In this document: one piece after another, positions 1-11,701 of the stretch
Numbering within the stretch: the stretch's first letter is position 1
Layout: each line of letters starts with the position of its first letter
The notes under the pieces: generated by a model
The model's database searches: none
What the model was told of the DNA's origin: nothing
The model's input: only the letters and a program-made list of their open reading frames with translations
Position numbers and translations under genes: made by a program
Source: Orychophragmus violaceus
Taxonomy: Eukaryota; Streptophyta; Magnoliopsida; Brassicales; Brassicaceae
Direction of reading: 5' to 3'
NCBI GenBank assembly: GCA_030180135.1
Contig: CM058238.1
Span: 87,800,619-87,864,618 of the forward strand
Length of the DNA: 64,000 nucleotides

Positions 1-126
1 GGTACCAGCGACAGATAGAAAACAGAGAAAAAGTTTAGTAAAATAAAAATAAAAACGAAAACAAAAAGAAAAAAGAAAAATTCCTAGTAAAAACCCTAAG
101 TTCGGTCCTATCGAAGACTCTAAGAG

Positions 127-144
127 TCCCCGGCAACGGCGCCA
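127..144 (-). promoter_or_regulatory. Primer binding site of element A, tRNA-Asp
   Basis: The plus strand reads TCCCCGGCAACGGCGCCA, the 3' end of plant tRNA-Asp including CCA. The minus-strand transcript would therefore pair with this tRNA to prime reverse transcription. It lies 6 bases from the LTR edge, which fixes the element's orientation. Confidence 0.9.
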
Positions 145-150
145 AAAACT

Positions 151-1332
151 TGATAGGGGTCTAGTTTTAATCCTATTCTACTGCAAGTGCACAGTTAAGT
201 GATTGTAGTATATAGGGTATCAAATCCACATAGACTATGGTATTGATAGAATAAGAACCGTAGAGATTAATACTAAGAAGAAAGCAGATGTGAAGTAAAT
301 TAAAAGCAAGGCAAGAAAATAAATCAGTAGCAACAGCAGTTAACTAAAAGCGCTAAGTCTAGGGAATTCTCAAGAAATCAGACAAGCAGACAAGTTAATC
401 AGTCAGGATCTAATTAAACACAGTTCTAGAACTCAAATCACGGAATTAGAATTAACCAAATCTCTTTGCGAAAATCCTCTAAGTCTAAGTGCAGTAATCC
501 AAATCTCTTTGCAATTACTAACAGATTAAACCAGCATTAATTTCAAGTTCTATATGTTCACAATTAAACTAAGCCAAATCTCTTTGCGAATAATTTAATT
601 GCTCAACCTAAATAGTTCAGATTCTAAACCACACTCTCGTGTCGTATTTAGCAACCTAAGATCTAGATTCTAATTGATCAGGTTAGAACTAGCATTAAAC
701 ACAATTTAGATAGAAGAACATTCTAATCATGTGAATCCTTAACTGAATTAAACAAGTCTAGCAAGTCATGAAATCCCTAATGAGAAACCCTAAACCTAAC
801 TATGAATCTACTCAGACATAGAATATGAAAACATAATCAATGAATAATCAGATTGCATATAAGAAATTAAATATATAAAGGGGTTCGAAATCTTCTCCAA
901 AATAGATGAAGTACAAGATTAGATCAGCCCCAAAAACTCTAAAAATCTCTTAGCTCTAAGTATGAAAGCGTAAGTAAAATAAACACCAAAATCCTAATTA
1001 TATAGGCATAATCTCGGCTGGGGCTTCTTTGTAAATATTGGAACTTTTCTGGGCCAAAGTGCAAAATCTTCATTCTTCTATAAACCGCCGCGTTCGGCCC
1101 ATCTCGCTAGTGTGTCGATCGACACCAAAGGTGTGTCGATCGATGCATGATCAATAATCGGACAGTGAACTCAATCTCTCGGCCAAAACACTCCAAAAGT
1201 CTCAAAATGCTCCAATATCTCCAATTCCGCTCCAAACCTGATTAAACCTGTAAAAGACTCTAAAACAACACAAAAGACACTAAAAACACAACTATATCAT
1301 GGCATAAAACTGATAAAAACCATGATATATCA
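151..1332 (-). repeat. 5' LTR of element A
   Basis: A 1182-bp LTR bounded by TGATAG and TATCA on the plus strand, with the usual TG...CA ends. It is homologous along its length to the LTRs of element D. The palindrome GTGTCGATCGACAC sits at 1112-1125, with a variant half-matching copy at about 1131-1146. Confidence 0.85.
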
Positions 1333-4300
1333 ACTACCGGCATGCAACTCCCGGAGACGCCGAGGAAACGCCGCCGGAGACGCCAAGCCCCAAATCACGA
1401 ACTTTCTTATGAAATCCGTCTGCCGATCTACTATCGCCACCAAGAAGAATTCGAAACCCAGCTCCACCAGAAACTACAGACGCCTTGAAAGCTCCCACGC
1501 CGGCCAGATTAACAAACTGACCATACCCCGCCGGAAGAGCTCGTCCTCAACGAGCCATCGGAAACGAGGAGAAATTACTCCATAAACGCTAGAGTCGCCG
1601 CGAAACCTGCAAACAAAGCTTCGGCTAATACAAAGACCGGGCAAAAGAGATCGAAAAAGAACAAGAAACGAAATAGGTGGACCATATGTCCCGATATATG
1701 TTCGCGTCCAGGAGATCTAGACACCCAATCCAGCGAGACGCCGGAAACAAAACAACCGACACGAGTCGGAGATATAGACATCCGAACAACCCGAGAGAAA
1801 CAACAACGAAACAGAAGAGATCGGGCAGATCGGAACAGCAAAATGGTATTAACACCAAAAGTAACCCGACCGCCGGCGACGCCGACGGCCGAAAATGAGA
1901 GATATCGAACGAGACGACTATAGAGAGAAAAAAAACTGTGGTGATCAGCATCGTTTTTTAGTTCTATGTTTCAGTTTCACCATTATTTGCGATAATTTTA
2001 TGTGTTTTTATTAGTGATGTCCTGATAAAGATTAAGCATAACAACGATGTCCATTTGGTAGATCTACAAGGGAATTGGGTTTTTATTTTTACAAATCTGA
2101 TGTTTTATACCAAAAATAGTTACCTCTATTGTTTCATACTATAAAAGAAAAAAATGGAACATCGAAGCACAAAATTAAATGATAAGCATTGTCATGGTAA
2201 CGAGTTCGTCCTAGCCGCATGAAGTTCTCTCTGGCGCAATTCCTGAAGTAATTCCGTCCGCCGTCGTTTCCCATTTTTCCCCTGGCAAAGGCAGTGAACG
2301 CCGCCGGCATTCACTGTCGTTGCCGAGGAGACTCACCAAGTCACTCGTTTCTTTAGATAATTAGTCTCAGCCCGCCACGTTCGACGGTTTAGCTGGCGTC
2401 ACCTTCTTCTGCCATCTCTTCTGCTCGGAGCTGCGACTTCTTCGTCGTCAATCGCCGTTGGTCCCGCCTTTAGCTGCTGTGAGCCTCCGTATTGTCTGTA
2501 CCGACGATTCCTTTACCGTCTCCGGAGGTCCGGCTCGGCTTGCTTGGCGAGTCTATGTTCTGTCTTTTTTCGAAATCTGCCATGTTTTTGCTAGACCTAA
2601 GAGGTTCGATTAGCCGTCGTTGTTGTGTTTAGGGTCTTAGCTCATGGTTAGATCTAGTTTGGGTTGGTGCTGGTTCCGGTTCATGGGTTAGGGTTGGGAT
2701 TGGTTAATCCGGCTTTAGTCTAAAACTTAGGTACCTCCTCTTTTTAAACTGTCGTTGGTTCAAGGTTCGACCTTGTTTTTCGAATTTGCATCCTTTTGAT
2801 TTGTTGCGGGTGATTGTTGTGGGTGCTTTCTTTTTCTTGGTTGTTTCCATATTTGTATTCGGGGTAGTCAGAGTGGGTTTGGCTTCGTTTGTTTCAAATC
2901 TGTGGAGATTTGAATTTCTTTTAGATTTCTATCTAGGTGTTTATTGAGCGTATAGAAGTGCGTCGCAACCGTATCCGAAAGAGTCTTATGGTCCTTAGAG
3001 GGGTTATTCTTGTCGGGTTATGAAGTCTTGTTTCGTTGAGTCTGAGAGAGGATCTCTCAGCAACTGTTTGGATAGCTGATGTTATCGTTGATGGACCGTG
3101 GATAACATCAGTAAATCTCGCCCAAGCATTTTCACACGGATGAAAAACTGCAGTTTCGGATTGCTTTTTGTTTGGCTTTGAATTGTATCGATTGCTTGTT
3201 GTTTTAGTTGTAGATTTTGTTTCTGGGGATATTTCTTTATTATGACGGCTTTGTTTTCTTTTTTGGTTTAGTTCCTAGAAAAAAGTTTTATTTTCTGCTG
3301 GCTTTTAGATCCCGAAAACATATTCCATTCATTTTAATAGAAAATATAACTTCAGACGAAAACAAAAATAAAAGAAAAAGAAGGAAACATAGCGTGTAGA
3401 GACTGGAGAGTGCTGCGTTATGTGTCAAGTGACACTATGATTTCTTAAGAATTTCTCTGACAGAGGTTACACCATTCTTGTATTTTTATATGTCTAAAAG
3501 TTAAAATTGTATACTTTTTATTTGTTTTTATTGTTAAAACTGTAAACCGTAATTAGTGAATTAGTACAAGCCTATAATAGAACAATATTAGCTCCAAAAA
3601 CAAATGAAATTATGTAATCATGTTGCCGTCAATGGTGACCGCTAACCGAAAAGAAAAACCTTTCCTTTAAAATAAAAATAAAAACAAAATAGGCAACTTA
3701 GATTCGAAGCTCGTAATTATTTTTCATGATGTACCGTCCATAATCTGCCACGTTCAATGGACAATATATATATATATATTTATTGTATATTGTCGCTGTG
3801 TTGAAGATTTTTGTTTTTGGCCTTGATTGGTACCTTGCTGAATAGTGGAATCGCGTTTAAAAACGCCATTCCGCATGAATTTTACCAATTAAAAAAATTT
3901 GCGGAATAAGAAAAAAAAAACGAAAACGCAAAGTTTGCGTTTTCGCTTAAAAAAATACAAAGAAAAATTCATTAAGTAGAAAGTGAACTATATGTAGATT
4001 ATTTGTCGAATCTTAATATTCCGCCATTCCGCAAAACTCATCCAATCACACAAAACTTATTCTACCATTTTTTTTCTAGCAAATTTTAAATTATTTCCGC
4101 AGCTTTATTTTATTTCCACCATTCCACGATTTCACGAGTGTTACCCATCGAAGTTAAATTAACAATCGTTTGGGGAAAAGCAATAAATAACTTTTTTCGG
4201 AGTTAAATTAACAATCGTTTGTTGACAAAAAAAAAAATTAACAATCGTTTAACCCTATTAGTATGTGAGTAAACACTAAATTACAGTTTTCACTGCCACA
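1333..4300. other. Intergenic stretch, no gene recognised
   Basis: Two relatively GC-rich blocks (about 1333-1900 and 2200-3100) contain only short open frames with no recognisable domain. They could be the leader of a LINE or another decayed element, but I cannot support that. An AT-rich block follows. At 3921-3945 there is a perfect inverted repeat with 12-base arms (CGAAAACGCAAA) around one central base, inside a region (about 3838-4140) with several partial repeats of GGAAT/ATTCC type, perhaps a MITE remnant. Confidence 0.5.
1945..2065 (+). repeat. Third, diverged copy of the duplicated segment tail
   Basis: This stretch shares ordered blocks with 15450-15497 and 35428-35560: AGCATCG, then CACCATTATTTGCGAT, then GTCCTGATAAAGATTAA. 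It is more diverged and has small insertions. It suggests the unit duplicated around the two Helitrons exists in at least three copies here. Confidence 0.5.
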
Positions 4301-4378
4301 AACAAAAAAGAGAATAAGGTGGAGCAAGTTGCACACGGATTAGCCGCGATTAAGTGTCCAGAGCCACTGATAACTAAG

Positions 4379-4386
4379 CACGTGTC
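4379..4386 (+). promoter_or_regulatory. ABRE/G-box in the NAC promoter
   Basis: CACGTGTC is an ABA-responsive G-box of the ACGT-core type, about 83 bases upstream of the TATA box of the NAC gene. Such boxes are bound by plant bZIP factors. Its use here is inferred from position only. Confidence 0.5.
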
Positions 4387-4468
4387 ATTGACTTAATTTC
4401 ACTCCTTTCCTGAGAAATTACAAAACTAATTTATTTTCGTTTTATTTTTTTTTCAGACGCGAAAGGGC

Positions 4469-4476
4469 TATAAATA
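4469..4476 (+). promoter_or_regulatory. TATA box of the NAC gene
   Basis: TATAAATA lies 161 bases before the start codon. Transcription would begin near 4500, in the pyrimidine-rich stretch, leaving a leader of roughly 130 bases. Confidence 0.7.
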
Positions 4477-4629
4477 GTAAATCACGTTTCGTACTTCTCT
4501 TCACCTCCAGTCTACTACTGTTTGAAGCAGAGAGAAAAAAAAAATCCTTCTTTCAAACCCTAAATTTTCTATTTTTTGGTTGCGATTTGGAATTTTTTTT
4601 GTTTGCTAATCTGTATTTTGTGTGTAAAA

Positions 4630-6915
4630 ATGGAGAATAATCTGGTGGGATATAGATTTTACCCGTCGGGAGAGGAATTGATCAACCATTACCTGAAGAA
4701 CAAGATTCTGGGTAAATCATGGCTCGTCGACGAAGCCATTAAGGAGATCAACATCTATAGTTACGAACCAATTTGTTTGCCTTGTAAGTTCTCTCTATCT
4801 CTCTCAACTTCAAATCAATCTTGATCTCTCCCTCTTTCATCATCGATCGTTTCTAATTTTGGGTTTTTTTTTTTGGTTGCAGCGTTATCGAAGCTCGAAT
4901 CGAAGGATCTCGTATGGTACTTCTTCTGTCGCAAGGAGGACCCGTCTTCTAAGAAGAAGGGAACGAAGAGGACAACACCGTCTGGGTTTTGGAAAGCTAC
5001 TGGTGTTGATCGGAAAGTCAAGGACAGGAGAGGAAATGGTGTCGAGATCGGGATTAAGAAGACGCTTGTGTACCATGAAGGTAAAGCAGGTAAGGGAGTT
5101 GGGACTCCTTGGGTTATGCACGAGTATCACATCACTTCCTTGCCTCTTAATCAGGTAACAATATTTTAGTCATGTTCTTGTTGTAATCGATTTGAGGGTT
5201 TTGATCTCTTTGCTAGTTTTAATTTCCCCTGTGATGTTACTTCTTACTCAATTTGAGATTTTGTGTTAGTTGAATTGGTCTTATGTTCCATTTTTTCTTG
5301 CTTCTGAATTAGTCTTGATATGATTATGGGTTTGATCATCTGTCTCTGATCTAGTTTCTGGCTGTGATTTCCCCTGTGTTGGTTGCTATCTTTAGCTCAG
5401 TTTTGAGGGTTTTCAATTGCTATAGAAGCTGTGGCCTAGTTTGATTCTGCTTGTGATAGAGTTGTGGAGTGATTCAACTTTGTGGAGTGATTTAATTTCT
5501 GCTTCTGATGTAGTCTTGATATGAATATAGGTTTGATTTATCTGTCTTTGATCTACTTGTTGGCTGTGATTTCCCCTGTGTTGGTTGATATCTTTAGCTC
5601 AGTTTGAGGGCTTAAGTGTTGTACAAGTTGTGGCCTAGTTTTATTTTGCTTCTGTCAAAGCTTGTGGTAGAGTTGTTTGAGTGATGAGTAATTCAACTTT
5701 GTTTCGGTGGAAAAGAACTCATGTGCGTGTGTGTACCTTTGGAGTTTTGTTTCAGATCACCTATGTTATCTGCCAAGTAATGTACAAGGGTGATGACGGA
5801 GACAGTTTGTACGGTAGTAACTGGAATGAGTTAAGCAACTCTGTGGTCTCTGATTCGAATACTGCCAGAGCGATTAACACAGCGCCTGAGGTGAGTTCAG
5901 TTTCAGACATGAGTTTTATTATTCAACACATGTCTCTTTACTGGCCTCTCTTTTACATATTCAGGTTGAGCAACCAGTCCAAGAAGACATCTATGGATTG
6001 TATGTGGATGATTTCTTAAACGCTATGAATGAACCAGATGATCCTTCTCTATTCAATCCAGACACGATTCTCAGCGAGGACTACCCTTACCAGCAGCCGC
6101 TAACTCCTTGCGATGATGAGTATATTCGTCAACTGCTGAGTTTTAACGGAGGGAATTTTGATGCTGTGATTCCAGAAATTATGATGCTAGAGAACAACAA
6201 CGATCACAGGCCAAGGAAACCTTTGACAGGGTTCATTGTTGATTGTAGCAGTGATAGCGATTCTGAATCCATAGTTGCAACGGTAAAGCACTCACATCAC
6301 TCTTCTTCTTCATCATTATTTTCATGGAGCTAATCTGTATACTCATCAGCTTTTCATTCTAATATGACAGAGTTACCGAGAAACATCAAGTCCAGGTGAT
6401 AGCGATGCTAGTTCGGGTAGACACTTCTACACTAGTGTAGACGAGATTCTGTCATCCAGGAAAGACTCTATACAAACTTCTGCAGAAACTTTTATTACTA
6501 GAAAGACCCGAGAATCTCATTTCACAAGGCGCACCAGACCATCAAAACAAGAGGTCTTGAGCTGCTCCTATGCTGATTTTTTGGATGCTTATATCTTATA
6601 ATCTCTTTACATGAATGCGTGTATCTTATTGTGTTGGATTTTCAAAAGATAATGATGATGTGGTTTCCTTTTCAGGTGAAAGAAGGCAAGTCTAAAGCCG
6701 TTCATGCATCTATGGACAACAAGTCATCATCATCATCATATATGGTGAAGACAGAGAAGAAGGGCTGGTTTATTACAGAGAACGCAGTGCAGAGAAACCG
6801 CAAGAATCCACCGTATATCTATCTCATGAACATGTTCGTAGGCTTCATCCTCTTGGTGGCTGTCGTTGGCAACATCATATCGGTTTTACTAAGCCTCAAA
6901 ACTTCAACCCACTGA
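4630..6915 (+). CDS. NTM1-like: Membrane-tethered NAC transcription factor, NTM1/NTM2-like
   Basis: Six exons give a 433-residue protein: 4630-4783, 4883-5154, 5756-5890, 5965-6282, 6371-6553 and 6676-6915. All introns are GT-AG and the reading frame stays open across every junction. The NAC domain fills about residues 5-150: LVGYRFYPSGEEL (subdomain A), WYFFCRKE, GFWKATGVDRK (subdomain D, DNA contact) and HEYHI. A serine/acid-rich middle follows, then one hydrophobic segment at about 401-427 and a six-residue tail. That layout is known for NTL factors, which are held in a membrane and released by proteolysis to enter the nucleus. Subdomain A and the WFITE block before the membrane segment resemble Arabidopsis NTM1/NTM2 (ANAC068/069) most, by recall. 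Met at 4630 is the first in-frame ATG after the TATA box. No lesion is visible, so it is probably a live gene. Confidence 0.92.
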
Positions 6916-7101
6916 TGAAGTTTGATTGCGAGGAGAGGGATCGAAGCACTCGGTTTTTAATTGGCTTTGTTATTGATTCCTTTTTCTTTTAACTGTGTGA
7001 TAAATATATCTGTGTGTGTGTCTGTATGTATGAAAAATAGATGAAAGTATTTGTTCTGGAGAACCTGTATAGTTTACAGGTATTTCTTGTGCCTAAAGGT
7101 A
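6916..7101 (+). other. 3' flank of the NAC gene
   Basis: AT-rich sequence that should hold the 3' UTR. I see no other gene before the TIR element begins. Confidence 0.5.
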
Positions 7102-7104
7102 TAA

Positions 7105-7128
7105 GGTGGTGTTCGTTTCTGTATCCAG
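7105..7128 (+). repeat. Left terminal inverted repeat of the Pack-type element
   Basis: Begins GGTGGTGTTCGTTTCT and matches the reverse complement of 9185-9208 at 21 of 24 positions. Confidence 0.8.
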
Positions 7129-8174
7129 CTGCAACATCTGGATGTAAACTCATAGATGTCGTTCGTTTGATCATTATAGATGTAAATTTTTGTGCATCTA
7201 AAAAATCTGGAATTTTCAGATTCACAAAATGGAAGAGTTTGGATGTAGAATCTGCATCTCATTTTTTGTGAAAGACTAAAATACCCTCATTAAATTATTA
7301 AAAAAAAACACAAAAACTTTTTTGTTCAATCTGAGAAAAGTCGTGCTCTCTCTCCTCACCTCTCTCTCTCTCCTCGCCTGTCTGGATCGCGGAATCGAAG
7401 ACCTAAGTTTGTCTCCGGCAGTTTCACCGGAGAAAACATCGATTCCATCATCTTCTTCGTCTTCTGTAAGCTCCTCCTCCTGTTTCTCTTTTTCGGTTTT
7501 CAGATCTTGTTCTAGGATTTGGGTCTATCAATCCTGGGTTGATTTCGTGTTTGTAGATCATGTTTAGGTTCGATTTCGTGTTTGTAGACTTGGGTTTTAC
7601 TTGAAAATGAGTTTTAATGAGTTTTATGAGCTATGTTTTGGCTAGTTTTTGTATTTTATTTGCGTCATGTTGTATCTCTCTATGTTTGGATGATAGAGAG
7701 ATTTTGACTTTCTCTAATTGCAGGGTTAAGCACATTGTCCATTCGCTTTGGCTACAAACTAAAACAATCGCTTGATTTTGAAACCTCCATCAAATGCCTC
7801 TCCTGGTCCTGGATTAAAAGGTACTTTATTTATCGACGTGTTGCTTAACATGTTTTATAGCTTAGTTCTAGTTTAAGTGAAAGTTTGTTCTGTAGCCATC
7901 TCAGAGGCATAAATATGTAGTTTGTTGCTTGCATTTCAACACATCTTCATGTGCACATAACAGTGACTATTGTTGCTTCTGCTCCGTTCCAAGTGTGACT
8001 TTGTAACTTCCTTTCTTACCAGATGAATTTTGTCTGTGTCTGCTTGCAAGTGTTGGATTTTGTGTGGACAAGTCGTGTGTTACAGTATCATGTATGACTA
8101 GAAGGGACATACACATACCCAACGTTAATAGTGAGCAGAACTTTAATGCTTTCATACAAGTAAGAGCTAACAAA

Positions 8175-8735
8175 ATGGGATCTGCAAGTGGGTTTTACTC
8201 AAACGAAGGGTTTGAATTGGATCCTAAATGGCTCGTTGATCCTCGTCATCTCTTTGTTGGTCCCAAGATCAGTGAAGGTGCTCATGCCAAAGTTTATGAG
8301 GGAAAGTAAGCTTTGACTTCCAGAATCTATTCAACTTTATGATCCAATATGTGAAAACAACTTAAAAATTGTCTCTTTTAATCCATTATCATTGGCTTAT
8401 CAGTCTCTGCATATCCTTCTTGAGTGTGATGATTGAGTTAAAGGAACAAAGAATTGTTTCTAGTTGAATCAGTTACTTATTGGTGTAATTGTTCTACTAT
8501 TTATGTTTTGAGTATTGCTCCTCTTTTAGATTCTCTGTTTCTGCAGATGCTTAAAGGTTGAGAAATTGTTTCATTGATTGAAAATGTGTTCTCTTTGTAT
8601 AGGTATAGAAACCAAACAGTGGCGATCAAGATTATTAAAAGAGGAGAATCCCCTGAAGAGATAGCCAAAAGAGATAACCGGTTTGCAAGAGAGATCGCTA
8701 TGTTGTCTAAAGTCCAACACAAGAATTTAGTCAAG
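8175..8735 (+). pseudogene. Captured Raf-like protein kinase fragment, two exons
   Basis: Exon 8175-8305 and exon 8603-8735 join in frame (88 codons) across a GT-AG intron. They encode the start of a plant Raf-like (TKL) serine/threonine kinase: DPRHLFVGPKISEGAHAKVYEGK (glycine-rich loop, first Gly replaced by Ser), VAIKIIKRGESPEE (catalytic-lysine motif) and ENRF/REIAMLSKVQHKNLVK-type helix C. The sequence stops after a donor-like AAG/GTTTCA at the end of exon 2; the remaining kinase is missing. Upstream, 7320-8170 looks like a UTR exon and introns of the parent gene. The fragment lies wholly inside the TIR element, so it is a capture and not a resident gene. Confidence 0.8.
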
Positions 8736-9184
8736 GTTTCACCATAAACTGCAAGACGTTTTGATATTTTTCTTAAGCTACAAACCAATTGTATACAAAA
8801 TTACAAACCAATTTTATCAGCTAGATTAAATTAGCCCACGTGTGTTTAAATTTAACACATTAACAATTAAATCAATTTTAACATTTCATAATTAAATTTT
8901 TGATGACTAATTTATGAAATTTAAAATTATTTTGCGAAAAATAAATTATAAGAGAAAATGAATATTATTTTATGGAAAATATATATTTGAAATTATTTTT
9001 AGTGTATAAGTATAATATAGAACTTCAAAAAACTATTATATGAAAACATGTCTTTTTAATTTTTTTAAACTAGTTGCATCTGGATGTTATTAGAAAAGCA
9101 AAAACGAACAAACTTACATCTGGAAGCAAAATTTGGAAGCAACATCTAGATGCAGCATGTGGATGCAAAATCTAGATGCAACAT

Positions 9185-9208
9185 CTGGACGCAGAAACGA
9201 ACAACACC
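9185..9208 (-). repeat. Right terminal inverted repeat of the Pack-type element
   Basis: Ends CGAACAACACC just before the TAA duplication, and mirrors 7105-7128. Confidence 0.8.
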
Positions 9209-9211
9209 TAA

Positions 9212-9619
9212 GTGAAAATTTGGTAGAGTTTGTAATCTCAATCTAGTGTGAATAACAATCTAAACAGGAGTATGAATAAGCAAAGGTGCCTCACGGCCCT
9301 TTACAGTTTACCTTCATGAACATATGATTGATTATAAAGTGGATTATGTTAGAGAAAATGTGTCAAGAATTTACATATTGTTTTATGAACATCTGCTTTT
9401 TCCCCCACGTGTTTTAAAACGCCACACGATTATTTTTCATATAAATTTATAGATGACATTACCGAAAGCTATTGGTCTGTAATCTTTAGGCATTTCAATC
9501 TTGAGAATTAGGCATAGATTTTTGTGTGATTTAATTCTGATGGCAAATGACATGTTCTGAAAATAGGTTATCTCGTCGTCAACTGTTACAGGACTCACTA
9601 TATCTCATTAATTTTGGTA
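9212..9619. other. Intergenic, nothing recognised
   Basis: AT-rich flank between the TIR element and the LINE remnant. No open frame or repeat boundary is visible. Confidence 0.4.
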
Positions 9620-11170
9620 ATTTTACTTAGCTGTGAATCCATTCGGACCTGGAGCACCTATGGTGAGAATACTCTTCTTCACTTCTCGTGGTGTTATATA
9701 TCTTGTCAAATCATCATTTATTTCAGTTGTACTAACACGATTGATGTAGTTTAAAGCACTCAAAAGGTCACCTCGAGTAGAAATAGTAAACAAATCATAA
9801 AAGTAGCGATCTGCTTCCTTGTCAATTTTTCTATTCCTGAACAAGACATTGCCGTGATCCGGTATATTTGGATTAAAAGTCGACATATTTATCCATTGGG
9901 TCAATATCCTTTTTTTTTTTGCTGAATTTGTCATTATTGTTTTCTTCCTTTGTGACATTGAATGACGACATCTAGCTAGTAATATGTTCCTTACGTGTAG
10001 AATATCCCTCACGCCAAGCAATTACACGATACAGTTCTTCATTCTTTGTAACTCAACTGGAAGTTCCTCCGACCTTGTTCGGTTTCTTTACATATGTTGA
10101 TAATAGCTGGCCTGTGGTCCGATTCAACCATTTCTAAATATTGAACGTGTGACCTCGGATAAATAACTTTCCATTCATCGTTAGCCATAGCATGTTCAAG
10201 CCAACATTGGATCAATCCATTTTTTCTTTTGTTATTCAGTGTCATGTTTTTCCCCCATTTTCTCATTAGCATTCAAATTTTCATTGAAATCGTTATACAT
10301 AAGCTAGTGACCATACCGAGGAAAGAATATAATGCACTAGGGTTTTTATAATGCTCGTGATGAACTTGCACCCGGATCATTAAATCGCTTAAACCAAAAC
10401 CTTGTTTCATGTCCATCCGCTTGCACGTTTCTTCTTTTGGAAGTGTGTTCCTAAGGAAGGTGTCACATTTCACTACACATGATCGAATCGTCTTGGATTG
10501 TAGCAGAAGACTCTGTTTTTTCGCTTCTTGTGGTAGTTTCTTCTTCATTCATCATATGATTTTGGGTGAGGGTGGTCACCATTGTTGCTTGGTGGTGGAA
10601 ATCCCGAAGAGTGATGGCTGTTGTCGTCATCATCATCAAGATCAATTTTTTTTTTAATTAAATTGGGGTATTCCGAATCTATAGAAGGACTCAGACTAAT
10701 TCTTAAAGGGAGGTGCAACATATGGATAAATTCTTTCTGGGTATTCAAATTGGTCGAAAGCAATGCGCCCATATCCATGTGGATGTCCAAGAAAATGTGT
10801 TTTAGTTTCGCATAACAAATGGATCGAACTTGAAACGTGTTATCATCTCAAGTCCCTCTCCTTATTACTTGACCACAAACCCTTGGACAACATCATCAAC
10901 ATCATGAGGTGTTTTTGGAGCATCGTTGGATTGTTCGAGCAATCAATGAAGTCATGTGACATGAGACCATAAGTTGCACATAACCCACACATGTTCTCGT
11001 AATGGAAACGTAGAACCACCGTTTGGTTTCCAAACTTAAAGGCACAGTAGCCTGGTACGAACGAAATACACGTTCATTTATCCATCCATTTGAAAATTTG
11101 TCTCGATGAACTGCCCCATAAGGCCATAACGTGACCTAGATGCGAGATCATAATACTGATTTTCATTATC
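9620..11170 (-). mobile_element. Decayed L1-type LINE (non-LTR retrotransposon)
   Basis: Reading the minus strand from right to left, I see the end of an ORF1-type protein. It has a FGNQTV block and a zinc-knuckle-like YENMCGLC...SHDFIDC near 10930-11030. ORF2 pieces follow: the endonuclease C-terminus with the SDHRP motif near 10110-10124, then the start of the reverse transcriptase region with YFYDLF and APGPNGFTAK near 9625-9800. Frames change several times and the rest of the RT is gone. The domain order matches plant L1 elements. Confidence 0.75.
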
Positions 11171-11489
11171 AATCAATCAAATCTCTGCAAACTATTAAGT
11201 ACACTTGATTGAATATGTTTGACTTTTCAACTTATCTTGTTTTGATTTCAATCAGAATGCATACATGAACCTCTTTTTTTTTAAGTAATAATTTAATGAC
11301 CCTTCTTTGCAAGTTGCAAGCCAAATCCATGTTTTAATTATACATTTTTCATTGCTTGTTCTTGTGAACCGGCATTTCTTTACAAATTCGGTTTAGTTAA
11401 TGCAGCTTAGATTATCTTAAATGTATAAAATTGCAACCTCTCATTTTTATTAAAAAAAGTTTACAGAAAATATGTGTAGAGTAATACTT

Positions 11490-11701
11490 TTAATATCACG
11501 TTTTTTGGGGATAAAATGTGGATGTTAAAACAAAATTTTCAATAATTGAACATTATGATTATTCATATCTTAAGTTTCCACCAGACCACATTAATTTATT
11601 TACTAACATCAAGTTTGTGATATAACAACCATAGAACTCTAAGATACCAACTAAACTCAGGTTTTTTAAAAATTAACTAAATCAAGTTAAAATTTTAAAA
11701 A
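11490..11701 (+). repeat. Duplicated segment, copy 1, left part
   Basis: Matches 16848-17075 closely, including GGGGATAAA.TGTGGAT, CAAAATTTTCAA.AATTGAACA and AAGTTTCCACCAGACCAC. Helitron 2 interrupts the copy after position 11701; homology resumes at 15125. Confidence 0.85.

Larger units (their letters stand above)
1..1332 (-). mobile_element. Athila-like Ty3 element A, 5' end (partial)
   Basis: This is the 5' end of an LTR retrotransposon on the minus strand that runs off the left edge of the window. It comprises an LTR (151-1332), a tRNA-Asp primer binding site (127-144) and 126 bases of A-rich leader. The leader and LTR closely resemble those of element D (60765-60908 and 48882-50093), so A and D are one family. 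No coding sequence of A lies in the window. The target-site duplication cannot be tested because the other end is missing. The Athila-like label rests on the tRNA-Asp primer and LTR style, and is an inference. Confidence 0.85.
7105..9208. mobile_element. Pack-type TIR transposon carrying a kinase gene fragment
   Basis: The ends are terminal inverted repeats of 24 bases (7105-7128 and 9185-9208) with three mismatches. They are flanked by the trinucleotide TAA on both sides (7102-7104, 9209-9211). A 3-bp TAA duplication is typical of the PIF/Harbinger superfamily. An eight-base duplication, which would mean hAT, is absent. Next to both ends are subterminal repeats of the CATCTGGATG/CATCTAGATG type. 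There is no transposase. Instead the interior (about 7320-8750) holds a kinase leader and two coding exons. It is therefore a non-autonomous element that has captured host sequence. Confidence 0.8.

Noticed and set aside
1322..1951. Short overlapping frames on both strands next to element A
   Set aside because: Arg/Ser-rich frames caused by GC-rich composition; no recognisable domain, start context or splice structure.
3217..3399. 60-codon frame
   Set aside because: Starts from a non-ATG codon, low-complexity Phe/Lys-rich product, no homology recognised.
4576..4629. N-terminal extension of the NAC protein with a hydrophobic start
   Set aside because: The extension has no ATG; it begins at TTG in the 5' leader. 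Met at 4630 matches the family.
8064..8174. Longer N-terminus for the kinase fragment
   Set aside because: Upstream residues do not resemble the kinase family and are probably leader or intron; ATG at 8175 fits the family start.
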